Shown here: positions 47,818 through 57,837 of the stretch, in pieces
Layout of the letters: each line of letters begins with the position of its first letter
How positions within the stretch are numbered: position 1 is the first letter of the stretch
Assembly: GCF_013745115.1 (NCBI RefSeq)
Contig: NZ_CP051151.1
Location: 248,001-312,000, forward strand
Reading direction: 5' to 3'
Length of the DNA: 64,000 nt
Source of the DNA: Hujiaoplasma nucleasis
Lineage (GTDB): Bacteria; Bacillota_I; Bacilli_A; Izemoplasmatales; Hujiaoplasmataceae
Program-made: the position numbers and the translations under genes
The notes under the pieces: generated by a model
What the model was told of the DNA's origin: nothing
Databases searched by the model: none
What the model saw: only the letters and a program-made list of their open reading frames with translations

Positions 47818-49071
47818 ATGACAAAACAACAAATATATACTGAACTCATTGATATTTTTAAAGAGAATGGTGAATTAACAGTTAAAGATATTTTTGAATA
47901 CATTGATAAAGAACATGAAGATTTTGAAGACATCGTAAATTTACTGGCTAATAGAGGGGTTTTACCAGATGAGTTTTTTGATTATGTAAAAAACGAAACA
48001 AGCAGTGATCATGTAAGTTTAGATGATTTATCTGACGATTCAATCTCAGAGTCTGATATTGCTGAAATTAGAGATTTTTCTAAAGAAACTAATGATCGTT
48101 TGATGAAAGAAAAAGTCTTTGATTCATCTGTGGCTATTAAAGTTGATGATCCAGTAAGAATGTATTTAAAAGAAATTGGTAGAGTTGACCTCCTTACTAG
48201 TGAAGAAGAATATGAGTTGGCGACCTTGGTTGATAGGGATAAGAAGGTTCGTGAAATTTATGAATATAGAAGACAAGAAAATATTCCTATTTCTGATGAA
48301 GAAATGTTTGAATTTGAAGAAGTCTTTAGAAAAGGTGACTTTGCGAGAAAAAAACTTGTTGAGGCTAATTTAAGATTGGTTGTCAATATAGCTAAAAGAT
48401 ATGTGTCAAGGGGCCTCCAATTCTTAGATTTAATTCAAGAGGGTAATATGGGGTTGATTAAGGCTGTTGGTAAGTTTGATTATACTAAGGGATTTAAATT
48501 TTCTACCTATGCTACTTGGTGGATTCGCCAAGCTATTACCAGGGCCATTGCTGACCAAGCAAGAACCATTCGTATACCTGTTCATATGGTTGAAACCATC
48601 AATAAAATGGTGAGAACTCAAAGAACTTTAACCCAAAAATTAAAGAGAGAACCTACACCAGAAGAGGTTGCTGCTGAGATGGGTATTACAGCTGATCGTG
48701 TTCAAGCTATTCAAAAAACAGCTCAAGAACCTATTTCTTTAGAACAACCTGTGGGTGAAGAAGAAGATTCAAGTTTAGGCGATTTTATTGCTGATAATGA
48801 AATCTTAAATCCTTATGAGTTTACCACAAAAGAAATGTTAAAAAGAGAATTAAATGCTGCTTTAGCTACTTTAACTGATAGAGAAGAAAAAGTATTAAGA
48901 ATGCGTTTTGGTTTATTAGATGGTAAACCAAGAACCCTAGAAGAAGTTGGTAAAGAGTTTGATGTTACTAGAGAAAGAATTAGACAAATAGAGTCTAAGG
49001 CCATTAAGAAATTAAGATCACCAAATCGATCAAAGAAATTAAAAGATTTTAAAGAAGGTCATTATAGATGA
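47818..49071 (+). CDS. rpoD: Primary sigma factor RpoD (SigA)
   Basis: A 417-residue sigma factor with region 1.1-like N-terminus and textbook regions 2 ([40 protein letters not shown]), 3 ([15 protein letters not shown]) and 4 ([20 protein letters not shown]). It is closer to the family consensus than its upstream neighbour, so it is probably the housekeeping factor recognising the TTGACA/TATAAT promoters seen here. An AGGAGGAAA site precedes the start. The last codons overlap trmK (ATGA). Confidence 0.95.
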   Translation: MTKQQIYTELIDIFKENGELTVKDIFEYIDKEHEDFEDIVNLLANRGVLPDEFFDYVKNETSSDHVSLDDLSDDSISESDIAEIRDFSKETNDRLMKEKVFDSSVAIKVDDPVRMYLKEIGRVDLLTSEEEYELATLVDRDKKVREIYEYRRQENIPISDEEMFEFEEVFRKGDFARKKLVEANLRLVVNIAKRYVSRGLQFLDLIQEGNMGLIKAVGKFDYTKGFKFSTYATWWIRQAITRAIADQARTIRIPVHMVETINKMVRTQRTLTQKLKREPTPEEVAAEMGITADRVQAIQKTAQEPISLEQPVGEEEDSSLGDFIADNEILNPYEFTTKEMLKRELNAALATLTDREEKVLRMRFGLLDGKPRTLEEVGKEFDVTRERIRQIESKAIKKLRSPNRSKKLKDFKEGHYR

Positions 49072-49724
49072 TTTCAGAACGCTTAAGAATCGCAAGTCAA
49101 TTTCTTAAGGGCTATCATTATTTAGCTGATTGTGGCACAGATCATGCGCTTTTACCAATATATGCTATAGAAAAAGGATATGTTAAAAAAGCTATTGCAT
49201 CAGACAATAAAAATCTACCTTTAATGAATGCAAAAGATAATATAAATCAAAAAGGTTTGTTTTTAGAAGTGAAAACAGTTTTAGCAGATGGTTTAAGTTA
49301 TCTAAATTTAGAAAATGAAGTTGATGTCGTGACGATCTTAGGTATGGGCGGCATTGTGATGAAAGATATTTTAGATAAAGCTTATTTGTATAATGTAAAA
49401 AGAATGGTTTTACAGCCTAATTCACATTCGGAACTTGTGCGAAGATTTTTAGAAGAACATAAGTGGAAGATTGTTGATGAAGTTTTTATAGAAGACAATA
49501 AAAAGTATTATCAAATAATTGTTTGTGAAAAAGGGTCTATGATTTTAAATGATTTAGATAGAGAATTTGGGCCAATTATTTTAAAGAAAAAACCGCCTTT
49601 ATTCATTAAGAGAATTGAATCAATGATTGATCATTTTAATCAGGCTTTAGAACAAGCAAAAGATTCTGAAACAAAAGAAAAATTAAATCAAAGAATTGCT
49701 TTTTTGAAAGGAGCTTTGGCATGA
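49068..49724 (+). CDS. trmK: tRNA m1A22 methyltransferase TrmK
   Basis: A 218-residue SAM-dependent methyltransferase. [18 protein letters not shown] is the SAM-binding motif I, and [15 protein letters not shown] follows. A short C-terminal coiled region ([19 protein letters not shown]) is present. It overlaps rpoD by 4 bp and the Nif3-like gene by 4 bp; the rpoD-trmK-nif3 order is typical of Bacillota. Confidence 0.92.
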   Translation: MISERLRIASQFLKGYHYLADCGTDHALLPIYAIEKGYVKKAIASDNKNLPLMNAKDNINQKGLFLEVKTVLADGLSYLNLENEVDVVTILGMGGIVMKDILDKAYLYNVKRMVLQPNSHSELVRRFLEEHKWKIVDEVFIEDNKKYYQIIVCEKGSMILNDLDREFGPIILKKKPPLFIKRIESMIDHFNQALEQAKDSETKEKLNQRIAFLKGALA

Positions 49725-50485
49725 ATTTAGTTGATATAATCAGATATTTTGAATCTAAATATCCAAAAGATTTGGCTTATGATTGGGATAATGTGGGTAT
49801 ACAAGTGGGGACTTTAAACCAAAAAGCCAAGAAAGTTCTTATTTCTTTAGATTTAACCAAAGAAGTGGTCAAAGAAGCGATAGATTTAAAAGTAAATATG
49901 ATATTAACCCATCATCCATTAATGTTTAAACCAATGGATCGAATTGTTTTTGATTCACCTAAAGGGTGGATTGTTAAGAACTTGATTAAACATAATATTA
50001 CTGTATATTCAGCTCATACCAATTATGACTTAGCAAATGGAGGTATGAATGATACCTTAGCTAAGGCTTTAAAAATCAAAAACCCTCAATTATTAGATAT
50101 GGATGATGAAATTGGTAGATATGGCGACATTGATCCCTTGGCTTTCAATGATTTTATTAAGATGATTAAAAAACAACTTAAACTTGAAGTAGTGAAAGTT
50201 GTTGGCCGTGAAGATAAAGTGGTAAAAACCATAGGTGTATCTGGTGGCTCTGGTTCAAAACATATGTATGAAGCTAAAAGAGTAGGTTGTGATGTTTACT
50301 TAACTGGTGATGTTACTTATCATACCGCTTTAGACGCTATTGCCTTAGGATTAACAATTGTTGATATAGGGCATCATGCTGAGAAAATATTTGTTCCAGC
50401 TGTGAAAGCTGACTTGGAATCTCAATTTGAAGAAGTAGAATTTATTGAGTCAAAAATTAATACAGATCCTTTTAAAACCTTTTAA
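49721..50485 (+). CDS. Nif3-like dinuclear metal centre protein
   Basis: A 254-residue Nif3/YbgI-family protein. Metal-binding motifs are LTHHPLMFK (about residues 63-71), SAHTNYD (about 96-102) and DIGHHAEK near 220. It is the short form without the inserted domain found in the 370-residue Bacillus YqfO. Function is not firmly established; GTP cyclohydrolase-I-type activity is only an annotation tradition. It is coupled to trmK by an ATGA overlap. Confidence 0.9.
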   Translation: MNLVDIIRYFESKYPKDLAYDWDNVGIQVGTLNQKAKKVLISLDLTKEVVKEAIDLKVNMILTHHPLMFKPMDRIVFDSPKGWIVKNLIKHNITVYSAHTNYDLANGGMNDTLAKALKIKNPQLLDMDDEIGRYGDIDPLAFNDFIKMIKKQLKLEVVKVVGREDKVVKTIGVSGGSGSKHMYEAKRVGCDVYLTGDVTYHTALDAIALGLTIVDIGHHAEKIFVPAVKADLESQFEEVEFIESKINTDPFKTF

Positions 50486-50492
50486 TATAAGG

Positions 50493-50515
50493 AGGTTTGT
50501 ATAGCAAGCCTTTTT
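50493..50515 (+). terminator. Probable intrinsic terminator after the Nif3-like gene
   Basis: A 7-bp stem AGGTTTG/CAAGCCT, with one G-U pair (50493-50499 with 50505-50511), has a 5-nt loop and is followed by T5. Confidence 0.55.
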
Positions 50516-50518
50516 CTC

Positions 50519-50547
50519 TTGCATTCCATTATAGAATATGATAATAT
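50519..50547 (+). promoter_or_regulatory. Promoter of the degV-marR operon
   Basis: TTGCAT (50519-50524) and TAATAT (50542-50547) are spaced by 17 bp. Twin operator-like palindromes begin 5 bp after the -10. Confidence 0.6.
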
Positions 50548-50551
50548 AAGT

Positions 50552-50564
50552 TTTGAAATTCAAA
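50552..50564 (+). promoter_or_regulatory. FabT-like operator copy 1
   Basis: TTTGAAATTCAAA is a perfect inverted repeat TTTGA-N3-TCAAA. This is the core spacing known for FabT (MarR-family) operators of fatty-acid genes. It lies at the predicted transcription start of an operon encoding a MarR-family protein. Confidence 0.7.
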
Positions 50565-50567
50565 CTG

Positions 50568-50580
50568 TTTGATATTCAAA
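50568..50580 (+). promoter_or_regulatory. FabT-like operator copy 2
   Basis: TTTGATATTCAAA is a second perfect TTTGA-N3-TCAAA site, centred 16 bp after copy 1 and ending at the GGAAGG ribosome-binding site of degV. Confidence 0.7.
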
Positions 50581-50592
50581 GGAAGGTATATT

Positions 50593-51432
50593 ATGAAAAT
50601 AGGTATTGCTGTTGACGGTAACTCAGGTATTGATTATTTAGAAAGAGATAAAGAGATTAGAATTTTTAGATCACATTTAATTATTGAAAAAGAAGAATTT
50701 GAAGATTTTGTTGAAATAAGTAGCGATGTTTTTTATTCAAGATTAAATGAAAATCCAGATTTAAACATTTCTACTGCACAAACTAGTACAGGTAATATTC
50801 TAGAAATGTATGAAGAAATGCATGCTAAAGGTTATGATCAGTTGTTGATTATTACCATATCTAAAGAATTGAGTGGTACCTATCAAAATGCTGTTTTAGC
50901 AGCTAAAATGATTGACACAAATGTTATTGTCTACGATTCTAAATCAGTTTCATATGTTCAAGCATATATGGCTTTACAAGCTCAAGAGATGGCTAATCAA
51001 GGTAAGTCAATCGAAGAAATCATTGAGAGACTTGATTATATCAGAGATCACAATCATATTTATATAACTGTTGATACTCTTAAATATTTAGTGAAAAATG
51101 GTCGTTTATCTAATGTTGCTGGAGCAATAGGATCTTTATTAAAACTAAAACCTTTATTAGAAGTCAATGATGAAGGTAAAGTTAAAACTGTCGATAAAAT
51201 TAGAACTACTAAAAAAGCTAGAAAACTCCTAATTGAAAGATTTGTTAAAGAAACAGAAGGTAAAGATGTGATGACTTTTGTTGTTTATACAAATAATCAA
51301 CTAGAAATGGAAGATTTTAAAAAAGAATTAGAAAGCCATGGGGTGCGTGATGTTCAATTGGTTCCTTTAACACCAGTTGTAGGTACACATGCAGGTCCAG
51401 GTACTATGGGGGTCGGGTATATTGAACGATAG
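50593..51432 (+). CDS. DegV-family fatty-acid-binding protein (FakB-like)
   Basis: A 279-residue DegV protein. The fatty-acid-binding Ser/Thr cluster is seen in STAQTSTGNILEMYEE (about 63-78), the DegV core is ITISKELSGTYQNA, and GPGTMGVGYI is at the C-terminus. DegV proteins bind fatty acids and, as FakB, present them to the kinase FakA for phosphorylation. ATG 50593 follows GGAAGG. It is co-transcribed with a MarR-type regulator under FabT-like operators, supporting a lipid role. No fakA is in the window. Confidence 0.88.
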   Translation: MKIGIAVDGNSGIDYLERDKEIRIFRSHLIIEKEEFEDFVEISSDVFYSRLNENPDLNISTAQTSTGNILEMYEEMHAKGYDQLLIITISKELSGTYQNAVLAAKMIDTNVIVYDSKSVSYVQAYMALQAQEMANQGKSIEEIIERLDYIRDHNHIYITVDTLKYLVKNGRLSNVAGAIGSLLKLKPLLEVNDEGKVKTVDKIRTTKKARKLLIERFVKETEGKDVMTFVVYTNNQLEMEDFKKELESHGVRDVQLVPLTPVVGTHAGPGTMGVGYIER

Positions 51433-51865
51433 TCAAAATGATGCAAAAAAGATTGTTAATGAACTTTTAGTTGATATTTTTAATCGTATTTTAATTATAG
51501 AAGCTGAGTTTATGAAAGAAAAAAGTGTTAAGCTATCTATGAATGAAATTCACGTTTTAGAAGCTATTGAAAAAGTAGAAGAACCTTCGATGTCAAATAT
51601 AGCTAAAAAATTGCATATTACTGTTGGTTCTTTAACCATAGCTATCAATACCCTATATCAAAAAAAATATGTTATTCGTGAAAAAGATGTCAATGATAGA
51701 AGAAAAGTATTAATTAAATTAACAGAGGATGCAAAGTTAGTTTTAAGAAAACATGATTTATTTCATGAACAAATGATTGATTCAATCTTTAAAGAACTTA
51801 ATGTTGGTGAAGATCAAGTATTAATCGATTCTTTAAGAAATTTATCTTCATTTTTTAGTCGATAA
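51422..51865 (+). CDS. MarR-family regulator, probable FabT-like lipid regulator
   Basis: A 147-residue winged-helix protein. It has the MarR pattern LSMNEIHVLEAIEKVEEPSMSNIAKKLHITVGSLTIAINTLYQKKYV with the wing EKDVNDRRKVLIKLTED. The start is taken as TTG 51422 because upstream codons lie inside degV and a G-rich site precedes it; the exact start is uncertain. Its pairing with a DegV protein and two TTTGA-N3-TCAAA operators suggests a FabT-type regulator of phospholipid precursor supply. A bidirectional terminator follows. Confidence 0.82.
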   Translation: MNDSQNDAKKIVNELLVDIFNRILIIEAEFMKEKSVKLSMNEIHVLEAIEKVEEPSMSNIAKKLHITVGSLTIAINTLYQKKYVIREKDVNDRRKVLIKLTEDAKLVLRKHDLFHEQMIDSIFKELNVGEDQVLIDSLRNLSSFFSR

Positions 51866-51870
51866 AAAAA

Positions 51871-51895
51871 ACAGCGAATAATCGCTGTTTTTTTG
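51871..51895 (+). terminator. Bidirectional intrinsic terminator
   Basis: The stem ACAGCGA/TCGCTGT (51871-51877 with 51882-51888) is extended by A4/T4 pairs, has an ATAA loop and is followed by T residues. It serves the convergent marR and ferredoxin genes. Confidence 0.9.
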
Positions 51896-51904
51896 TTTAC
51901 ATAA

Positions 51905-52072
51905 TTATTTTGTAATGATGCAATCTACTGGACAATTAGCTTCGCATACTCCGCAATCGATGCAAGCATCTTCGTCGATAACGTAGATATCTCCTTCTTC
52001 GATGCAATCTACAGGACAGTTTTCTTTACATGTCCCACAGGCAATACAAGTATCTAAAATAAATCTTGGCAT
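51905..52072 (-). CDS. fdx: 2[4Fe-4S] ferredoxin
   Basis: A 55-residue clostridial-type ferredoxin. Two cluster motifs, CIACGTCKENCPVDC and CIDCGVCEANCPVDC, supply eight Cys ligands. It carries low-potential electrons in the cytoplasm and implies anaerobic or fermentative redox chemistry. ATG 52072 is chosen because AAGGAGGATATG lies directly upstream. It is monocistronic; about 160 bases of AT-rich sequence with no recognised gene separate it from the yneF promoter. Confidence 0.96.
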   Translation of the reverse strand: MPRFILDTCIACGTCKENCPVDCIEEGDIYVIDEDACIDCGVCEANCPVDCIITK

Positions 52073-52233
52073 AATCATATCCTCCTTAAGAATCTTTGAC
52101 ATATCTATTTTAACAATGAATGGGTCTTTTGTAAACAAGAAATTTGAAAAATTATAACGACTGTTACTTAAAATGAATATAAAGTGACAGACACATATTT
52201 TTAAACAATTCATTATTTGCCAATGATAATGCC

Positions 52234-52262
52234 TTGAATAATTAAGTGACTTTTGATACAAT
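52234..52262 (+). promoter_or_regulatory. Promoter of yneF
   Basis: TTGAAT (52234-52239) and TACAAT (52257-52262), with an extended TG, are spaced by 17 bp, upstream of AAAGGAG and the yneF start. Confidence 0.65.
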
Positions 52263-52293
52263 GATTATGGTATTTAAAGGAGTTGATATTATT

Positions 52294-52509
52294 ATGGAAT
52301 TATGGTTAGCAATCGTATTAATTGTTGTTGCATTAATCGTAGGATTGGTTGTTGGATTTTTCCTATCTAGAGCATACTTTAAGAAGTACCTAGAAAAGAA
52401 TCCACCTATTAATGAAAAAATGATTAGAGCTATGATGTCTCAAATGGGAAGAAAACCTTCTGAGAAACAAGTGAGACAAGTTATGGCTTCAATGAAACAA
52501 GGTCAATAA
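52294..52509 (+). CDS. YneF family (UPF0154) small membrane protein
   Basis: A 71-residue protein with one N-terminal membrane helix (about 3-25) followed by [38 protein letters not shown], the UPF0154/YneF signature. Function is unknown; the family is conserved in Bacillota and Mollicutes. ATG 52294 gives the usual family length, with AAAGGAG about 11 bp upstream. Confidence 0.9.
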   Translation: MELWLAIVLIVVALIVGLVVGFFLSRAYFKKYLEKNPPINEKMIRAMMSQMGRKPSEKQVRQVMASMKQGQ

Positions 52510-52513
52510 AAAA

Positions 52514-52544
52514 ATGATCTCCAACTTAGGAGATCATATTTTTT
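52514..52544 (+). terminator. Bidirectional intrinsic terminator
   Basis: A 9-bp stem ATGATCTCC/GGAGATCAT (52514-52522 with 52529-52537) has a 6-nt loop and T-rich and A-rich flanks. It overlaps the plsY stop codon and closes yneF. Confidence 0.88.
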
Positions 52545-53169
52545 TCTTTGATTTAAATAAATAGGTTTTATTTTCATTGTTATTGAGTAATCTAATAAAA
52601 TTTTGTTTGTGCTTAATGAATATTAGAGTAGAAGCAGCAGCAACAACAATTAAGAATTCTAAATCATAGTAAGGATTCATTCCATCAAAATATAATATAA
52701 AAGCAATAATGAAAGTTGATAAAGCTGTTGATGTTGATGCTAATGAAATGTATTTAGAAATATAAGTAATAAATAGGAAAAATGGTATGAGTGATAATCC
52801 TACCCATGGGGCATAAGCGATGATAATACCAAAGGATGATGCAACACCTTTTCCACCTTTAAATTTCATCCAGACAGGGAAGATGTGTCCTACCACTGAA
52901 GCTAAACCATAAAACATTGGATGCAACATGGTGATTCCAAATATTTCTGGGTTGTATTTAATGATTAATACTAAAATTCCAGCTTTGGTAATATCAAGTA
53001 CTAAAACTAAAATTCCGATAGCGTTTCCTAAAACCCTAAAGGCATTTGTCGTCCCTAAATTGCCACTTCCATGTTTTCTTAAATCTTTATTTTTAAGTTT
53101 TTTTCCGAAAATATATGAAAAAGGAATTGATCCAATGACATAAGCAAGGACTAAAAAAATGTATTCCAT
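52534..53169 (-). CDS. plsY: Glycerol-3-phosphate acyltransferase PlsY
   Basis: A 211-residue membrane acyltransferase that acylates glycerol-3-phosphate from acyl-phosphate, the first step of phospholipid synthesis in most bacteria. Active-site motifs are GSIPFSYIFGK, the HGSGNLGTTNAFRVLG loop and FKGGKGVASSFG, among about five membrane helices. It is divergent from parE, a frequent Bacillota arrangement. It fits the nearby DegV/MarR lipid module. Confidence 0.95.
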   Translation of the reverse strand: MEYIFLVLAYVIGSIPFSYIFGKKLKNKDLRKHGSGNLGTTNAFRVLGNAIGILVLVLDITKAGILVLIIKYNPEIFGITMLHPMFYGLASVVGHIFPVWMKFKGGKGVASSFGIIIAYAPWVGLSLIPFFLFITYISKYISLASTSTALSTFIIAFILYFDGMNPYYDLEFLIVVAAASTLIFIKHKQNFIRLLNNNENKTYLFKSKKKI

Positions 53170-53240
53170 GTTAACCTCTCTTTATTGATAATGATTATAC
53201 CAAAAAAATCTAGAAAAATAAAGAAATTCCTATTAAAATT

Positions 53241-53249
53241 TGATATAAT
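53241..53249 (+). promoter_or_regulatory. Extended -10 promoter of parE-parC
   Basis: TGATATAAT (TATAAT at 53244-53249) lies 29 bp before parE. No good -35 is seen, so this is an extended -10 call. Confidence 0.5.
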
Positions 53250-53278
53250 AAAGAATAGAGCAAAAAGGAGCTATTTTA

Positions 53279-55204
53279 ATGAGTAATAATACATATAATG
53301 CTAAATCTTTACAAATATTAGAGGGCTTAGAAGCCGTTAGAAAAAGACCCGCCATGTATATTGGTTCTACAGATACGAGAGGTTTGCATCATTTGGTATG
53401 GGAAATTATAGATAATTCAATCGATGAGGCTTTGGCTGGCTACGGAACATACATAAAAGTTGAAATCAATGAAGATAATTCAATTAGAGTTTCTGATAAT
53501 GGTCGTGGTATGCCTGTAGATATGCATGATTCTGGCTTGACAGGTGTTGAGTTGATTTTTACTAAGTTGCATGCTGGTGGAAAGTTTTCTGGCGATGGGG
53601 CATATAAAGTATCTGGTGGATTACATGGGGTTGGTGCTTCAGTAGTCAATGCTTTGTCTGAGTTCTTAGAAGTATCTGTTTATAGAGATGGTATCATTTA
53701 TCAAATGAGATTTGAGGCTGGGGGAAAACCGGTTCAATTACTAACTGAAGTTGGTGTAACTAAGAAAACTGGAACTGAAGTGTGGTTTAAACCTGATCAA
53801 ACTATTTTTTCAACAACTTTGTTCAATTATAAAATGATAGAAGAACGAGTCAGAGAAAATGCTTTTTTAATCAAAGGTTTAAAAATGGAGGTCATTGATC
53901 ACCGCAGTAAAACGAGTGAAATTTTCCAATACAACAAGGGTATTAGAGAATATATCGAATACATGAATAAAGGTAAGGGTGCCTTACATAAGGCCGTTTA
54001 TTTCTCTGGTTTAAACAATGATATTGAAGTAGAAGTATCTTTTCAGTATACCAAATCATTTTCTGAAAATTTGGTATCTTTTGTTAACAATGTAAGAACA
54101 AAAGATGGTGGAACCCATGAAACTGGGTTCAAGTCAGCCTTTACTAAAGCATTTAATGAGTATGGTCGAAAGATGTCTCTTATTAAAGAAAGAGACACGT
54201 CTTTGGAAGGTACCCACGTTAGAGAGGGTATGACAGCAATTGTTTCAGTAAGAATTCCTGAGTATTTATTGCAATTTGAAGGTCAAACTAAAAATAAATT
54301 GGGGACCAATGAGGCTAGAGCTGCCGTTGAAACAGTGGTTTATGACAAGGTATCAGCTTTCTTAATGGAAAACCCACAAACATCTCAAGAATTAGTATCA
54401 AAAGCCATTAAGGCTAGAAATGCTTGGGAGGCTGCTAGAAAAGCAAGAGAAGATGCTAGATTGGTTAAAAAAATTAAGAAAAAAGACACTATATTATCTG
54501 GGAAGTTAGCGCCTGCTTCTTCAAAAGATGCTTCAATTAAGGAATTATTTTTAGTTGAAGGTGATTCAGCTGGTGGCTCTGCTAAGCAGGGAAGAGATAG
54601 GTCTTTTCAAGCTATATTACCTTTAAGGGGTAAAGTCATTAATGCTGAAAAACAAAAAATGGAAGATGTATTTAAAAATGAAGAAATATCTACCATTATT
54701 TCAACTATTGGTGCTGGAATAGGTAGTGATTTCCAAGTAAAAAAATCTAACTATAATAAAGTCATAATTATGACAGATGCTGATACAGATGGAGCGCATA
54801 TCCAAGTATTACTCATCACATTTTTCTTTAGATATATGCCAGAACTCATTGAAGCTGGTAAATTGTACATAGCTTTACCTCCTTTATATAAAATCACAGC
54901 TAATTCATCAAAAAAATATGAATATGCTTGGACTGAAGAAGATAGAGAAATCATTAGTAAAAAATTTAAAAATTATTCTATTCAAAGATATAAAGGTTTA
55001 GGTGAAATGAACTCTACCCAACTTTGGGAAACAACTATGAACCCTGAAAGTAGGTCTTTAATACAAGTTTCTATTGATAGTTTAGCTGAAGCAGACCAAA
55101 GAATTTCAGTATTAATGGGTGATGATGTAGAACCGAGAAAAGAATGGATTGACAATAACGTCTCTTTTGCTATTGAAGACGATTTTTTAATTGAGGAGGA
55201 ATAA
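53279..55204 (+). CDS. parE: DNA topoisomerase IV subunit B
   Basis: A 641-residue type-IIA topoisomerase ATPase subunit. The GHKL ATPase motifs are [19 protein letters not shown] and [15 protein letters not shown]. The Toprim domain has [15 protein letters not shown] and [10 protein letters not shown], and the C-terminal [10 protein letters not shown] element follows. Pairing with the next gene, and no recF neighbour, favour ParE over GyrB. It decatenates chromosomes after replication. Confidence 0.94.
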   Translation: MSNNTYNAKSLQILEGLEAVRKRPAMYIGSTDTRGLHHLVWEIIDNSIDEALAGYGTYIKVEINEDNSIRVSDNGRGMPVDMHDSGLTGVELIFTKLHAGGKFSGDGAYKVSGGLHGVGASVVNALSEFLEVSVYRDGIIYQMRFEAGGKPVQLLTEVGVTKKTGTEVWFKPDQTIFSTTLFNYKMIEERVRENAFLIKGLKMEVIDHRSKTSEIFQYNKGIREYIEYMNKGKGALHKAVYFSGLNNDIEVEVSFQYTKSFSENLVSFVNNVRTKDGGTHETGFKSAFTKAFNEYGRKMSLIKERDTSLEGTHVREGMTAIVSVRIPEYLLQFEGQTKNKLGTNEARAAVETVVYDKVSAFLMENPQTSQELVSKAIKARNAWEAARKAREDARLVKKIKKKDTILSGKLAPASSKDASIKELFLVEGDSAGGSAKQGRDRSFQAILPLRGKVINAEKQKMEDVFKNEEISTIISTIGAGIGSDFQVKKSNYNKVIIMTDADTDGAHIQVLLITFFFRYMPELIEAGKLYIALPPLYKITANSSKKYEYAWTEEDREIISKKFKNYSIQRYKGLGEMNSTQLWETTMNPESRSLIQVSIDSLAEADQRISVLMGDDVEPRKEWIDNNVSFAIEDDFLIEEE

Positions 55205-55205
55205 T

Positions 55206-57824
55206 ATGGCAAAATCAGTTAAAAAGAAATTAGATGCATATATAGAAAATATTATTCCAATGAATTTAGAAGAAATTGTTGGTGAAAGATTTGGAAGATA
55301 CTCTAAGTATATTATTCAAGATCGTGCTTTACCTGATGTTAGAGATGGTTTAAAACCAGTTCAACGAAGGATTTTATTCGCTATGAACGAATTAGGAATG
55401 GGATCCACTAAAGCTTTTAAAAAATCAGCAAGAATTGTTGGTGAGGTGATTGGTAAATACCATCCTCATGGAGATTCTTCTGTTTATGAAGCCATGGTAA
55501 GAATGTCTCAAGATTGGAAGATGAGAAATCGTCTAATTGAAATGCATGGTAACAATGGTTCTATTGACAATGACCCTGCAGCGGCTATGAGGTATACTGA
55601 AGCGAGATTAACGGTGTTTTCTGAGGCTTTATTGCAGGATATAGACAAGAAAACGGTAAATTTCATACCAAACTTTGATGATTATGAATTGGAACCAGTT
55701 GTATTGCCTGCTAAATTTCCTAATCTATTGGTTAATGGTGGAACAGGTATGGCCACAGGTTATGCGACCAATATTCCACCCCATAATTTAAATGAAGTCT
55801 TAGAAGCCATTATTTATAAGATTGAACATAAAGACTGTAGCTTAGCTGACCTTATGAAATTTATAAAGGGTCCTGATTTTCCTACTGGGGGTATTGTTGA
55901 AGGAAGAGATGAAATTGAAAAAGCTTTCAAGACTGGTAAAGGAAAAATTGTTATTCGCTCTAAGGTTGAAGTTAATGAAACTGAATTAATCGTTACTGAA
56001 ATACCTTATGAAGTCAATAAGGCTGAATTAGTTAGAAAAATTAGTGAAATTGCTTTGAAAAAGAAAATTGATGGTATCGTCGAAGTTAATGATATTTCTG
56101 ATAGAGAAGGTATTCGCATTGAAATCAAACTAAAAAAAGATATTGCTAGCGATGTTATATTGGCATATCTTTTAAAGAATACTGATTTATCAAAAAACTA
56201 TAATTATAATATGGTTGCTATTAGCCAAAGAAGTCCTAGGTTATTATCTCTTGATGAAATATTAAATGAATACATACTTCATCAAAAAGAAGTGATAAGG
56301 AATCGATCTAATTATGAGTTACAAAGGTTAGAAAAAAGAAAACATATAGTTTTAGGTTTCTTAAAAATGGTCAGTGTTTTAGATGAGGTTATTCGTATCA
56401 TTCGTCAGTCGTCTGGAAAAAAAGATGCTGAAACTAATTTAATTGAAAGATTTTCTTTTACAAGTGAACAAGCAGATGCGATTGTTTCTTTAAGATTATA
56501 TCGTTTATCTTCAACGGATGTAAGTGAAATGGAAAATGAATCTGTTCAATTGTCTAAAGAGATTAAGAAACTAATTAAAATTTTAAATAACGAACATGAT
56601 TTAGAAAATGTTATTATTTCTGAAATAAAAGAACTCATGGACAAATACCCTAGTCCTCGTTTATCTGTAATTAAAGATGAAATAAAGAAAATAGAAATTG
56701 ATGAACAAGAGTTAATAGAAAATGAAAATGTTATGGTAGTCATATCTAGAGATGGGTATATTAAGCGTTCTTCATTAAAGTCATACCAAGCTACACAAGG
56801 AGCTACTGGTTTAAAAGAAAATGATGTAGTCCTAAAAAAAGGCGAAGTTAACACACGGTCAACCTTGTTATTATTTACTAATTTAGGTAATTTTATCCAA
56901 TTACCTGTTCATAAAATTATGGATGCTAAATGGAAAGATATGGGTGACTATATCGGGAATTTTGCTGCTTTAGATAATAAAGAAAAAGTCATTGACTATA
57001 TAGTGGTTGATGAATTTGATGAAGAAAGATTTGTTTTAGTCGCAAATCAAGACGGTTCGATTAAACGGGTTTTACTAAGTGATTTTAATAAAACAAGAAT
57101 TAACAAAACTTTTAATGTCTTAGCTTCTTCAACCATTAATCCCTTGGTTTCTATTGACTTGCAAGAAGCTTATGATACTTATGTAGTCATGGTTAGTAAG
57201 AATGGTTATGTGGTTAAATATGATATTGAAGAGATACCTGTTCAATCTTTGATGGCAAAGGGTGTTAAAGGTATTAATCTAAGAAAAGATAAATTGGTTG
57301 GTGCTAAGTTTGCAACTAAGATCAATAAAGATGAGATTTTAATGCTTACCAATAGAGGTGGTTTAAAACGAGAATTTACAGCCAATATTGATGTATCTCA
57401 TAGGCCAGCCAAGGGAAAACGATATTTTAAACTCATCAAATCAAATCCATATGAAGTTGTTTCAATTGCTTCAGAAAACATATTTAGATTAAAATCATTT
57501 ATTACCTTACATGTGATTGGTAAAGTTAAGGATCTTGTAATTCAAGGTGAAGAGATTAAACCAGATCGTTATGAAAATGGTATTCCTACTTTAGAAAAAG
57601 AAGATCAACCTCAAATGCTAAGGATTGATATTGATCGTTACAATGAGTCTAATGATTTATTGTTGAGTTTGGCTGAGCAAGTTGAAGATGAAGATGATCA
57701 AAACTCTGAGGATGTTATTAGTGAACTTGAAAAGATCATATCGATATCAAAAGATAGTGATCCAGAAGATATAGAAGAAGATGAAGATGATGATGAAAAC
57801 ATCATTCAACAAAAACTGTTTTAA
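55206..57824 (+). CDS. parC: DNA topoisomerase IV subunit A
   Basis: An 872-residue DNA-cleaving subunit. The catalytic Tyr is in [12 protein letters not shown] (about residue 120). The winged-helix region starts [21 protein letters not shown], and the C-terminal beta-pinwheel repeats run from about 500. It ends with an acidic tail ([13 protein letters not shown]). ATG 55206 follows GAGGAGGA, directly after the parE stop. The weak GyrA-box-like content of the pinwheel supports ParC. Confidence 0.94.
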   Translation: MAKSVKKKLDAYIENIIPMNLEEIVGERFGRYSKYIIQDRALPDVRDGLKPVQRRILFAMNELGMGSTKAFKKSARIVGEVIGKYHPHGDSSVYEAMVRMSQDWKMRNRLIEMHGNNGSIDNDPAAAMRYTEARLTVFSEALLQDIDKKTVNFIPNFDDYELEPVVLPAKFPNLLVNGGTGMATGYATNIPPHNLNEVLEAIIYKIEHKDCSLADLMKFIKGPDFPTGGIVEGRDEIEKAFKTGKGKIVIRSKVEVNETELIVTEIPYEVNKAELVRKISEIALKKKIDGIVEVNDISDREGIRIEIKLKKDIASDVILAYLLKNTDLSKNYNYNMVAISQRSPRLLSLDEILNEYILHQKEVIRNRSNYELQRLEKRKHIVLGFLKMVSVLDEVIRIIRQSSGKKDAETNLIERFSFTSEQADAIVSLRLYRLSSTDVSEMENESVQLSKEIKKLIKILNNEHDLENVIISEIKELMDKYPSPRLSVIKDEIKKIEIDEQELIENENVMVVISRDGYIKRSSLKSYQATQGATGLKENDVVLKKGEVNTRSTLLLFTNLGNFIQLPVHKIMDAKWKDMGDYIGNFAALDNKEKVIDYIVVDEFDEERFVLVANQDGSIKRVLLSDFNKTRINKTFNVLASSTINPLVSIDLQEAYDTYVVMVSKNGYVVKYDIEEIPVQSLMAKGVKGINLRKDKLVGAKFATKINKDEILMLTNRGGLKREFTANIDVSHRPAKGKRYFKLIKSNPYEVVSIASENIFRLKSFITLHVIGKVKDLVIQGEEIKPDRYENGIPTLEKEDQPQMLRIDIDRYNESNDLLLSLAEQVEDEDDQNSEDVISELEKIISISKDSDPEDIEEDEDDDENIIQQKLF

Positions 57825-57837
57825 TAGGAGATAAAGA

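Noticed and set aside
52073-52261. Longer ferredoxin with an N-terminal extension
   Set aside because: The extension has no homologous features, and AAGGAGG lies directly before the ATG giving the standard 55-residue form.
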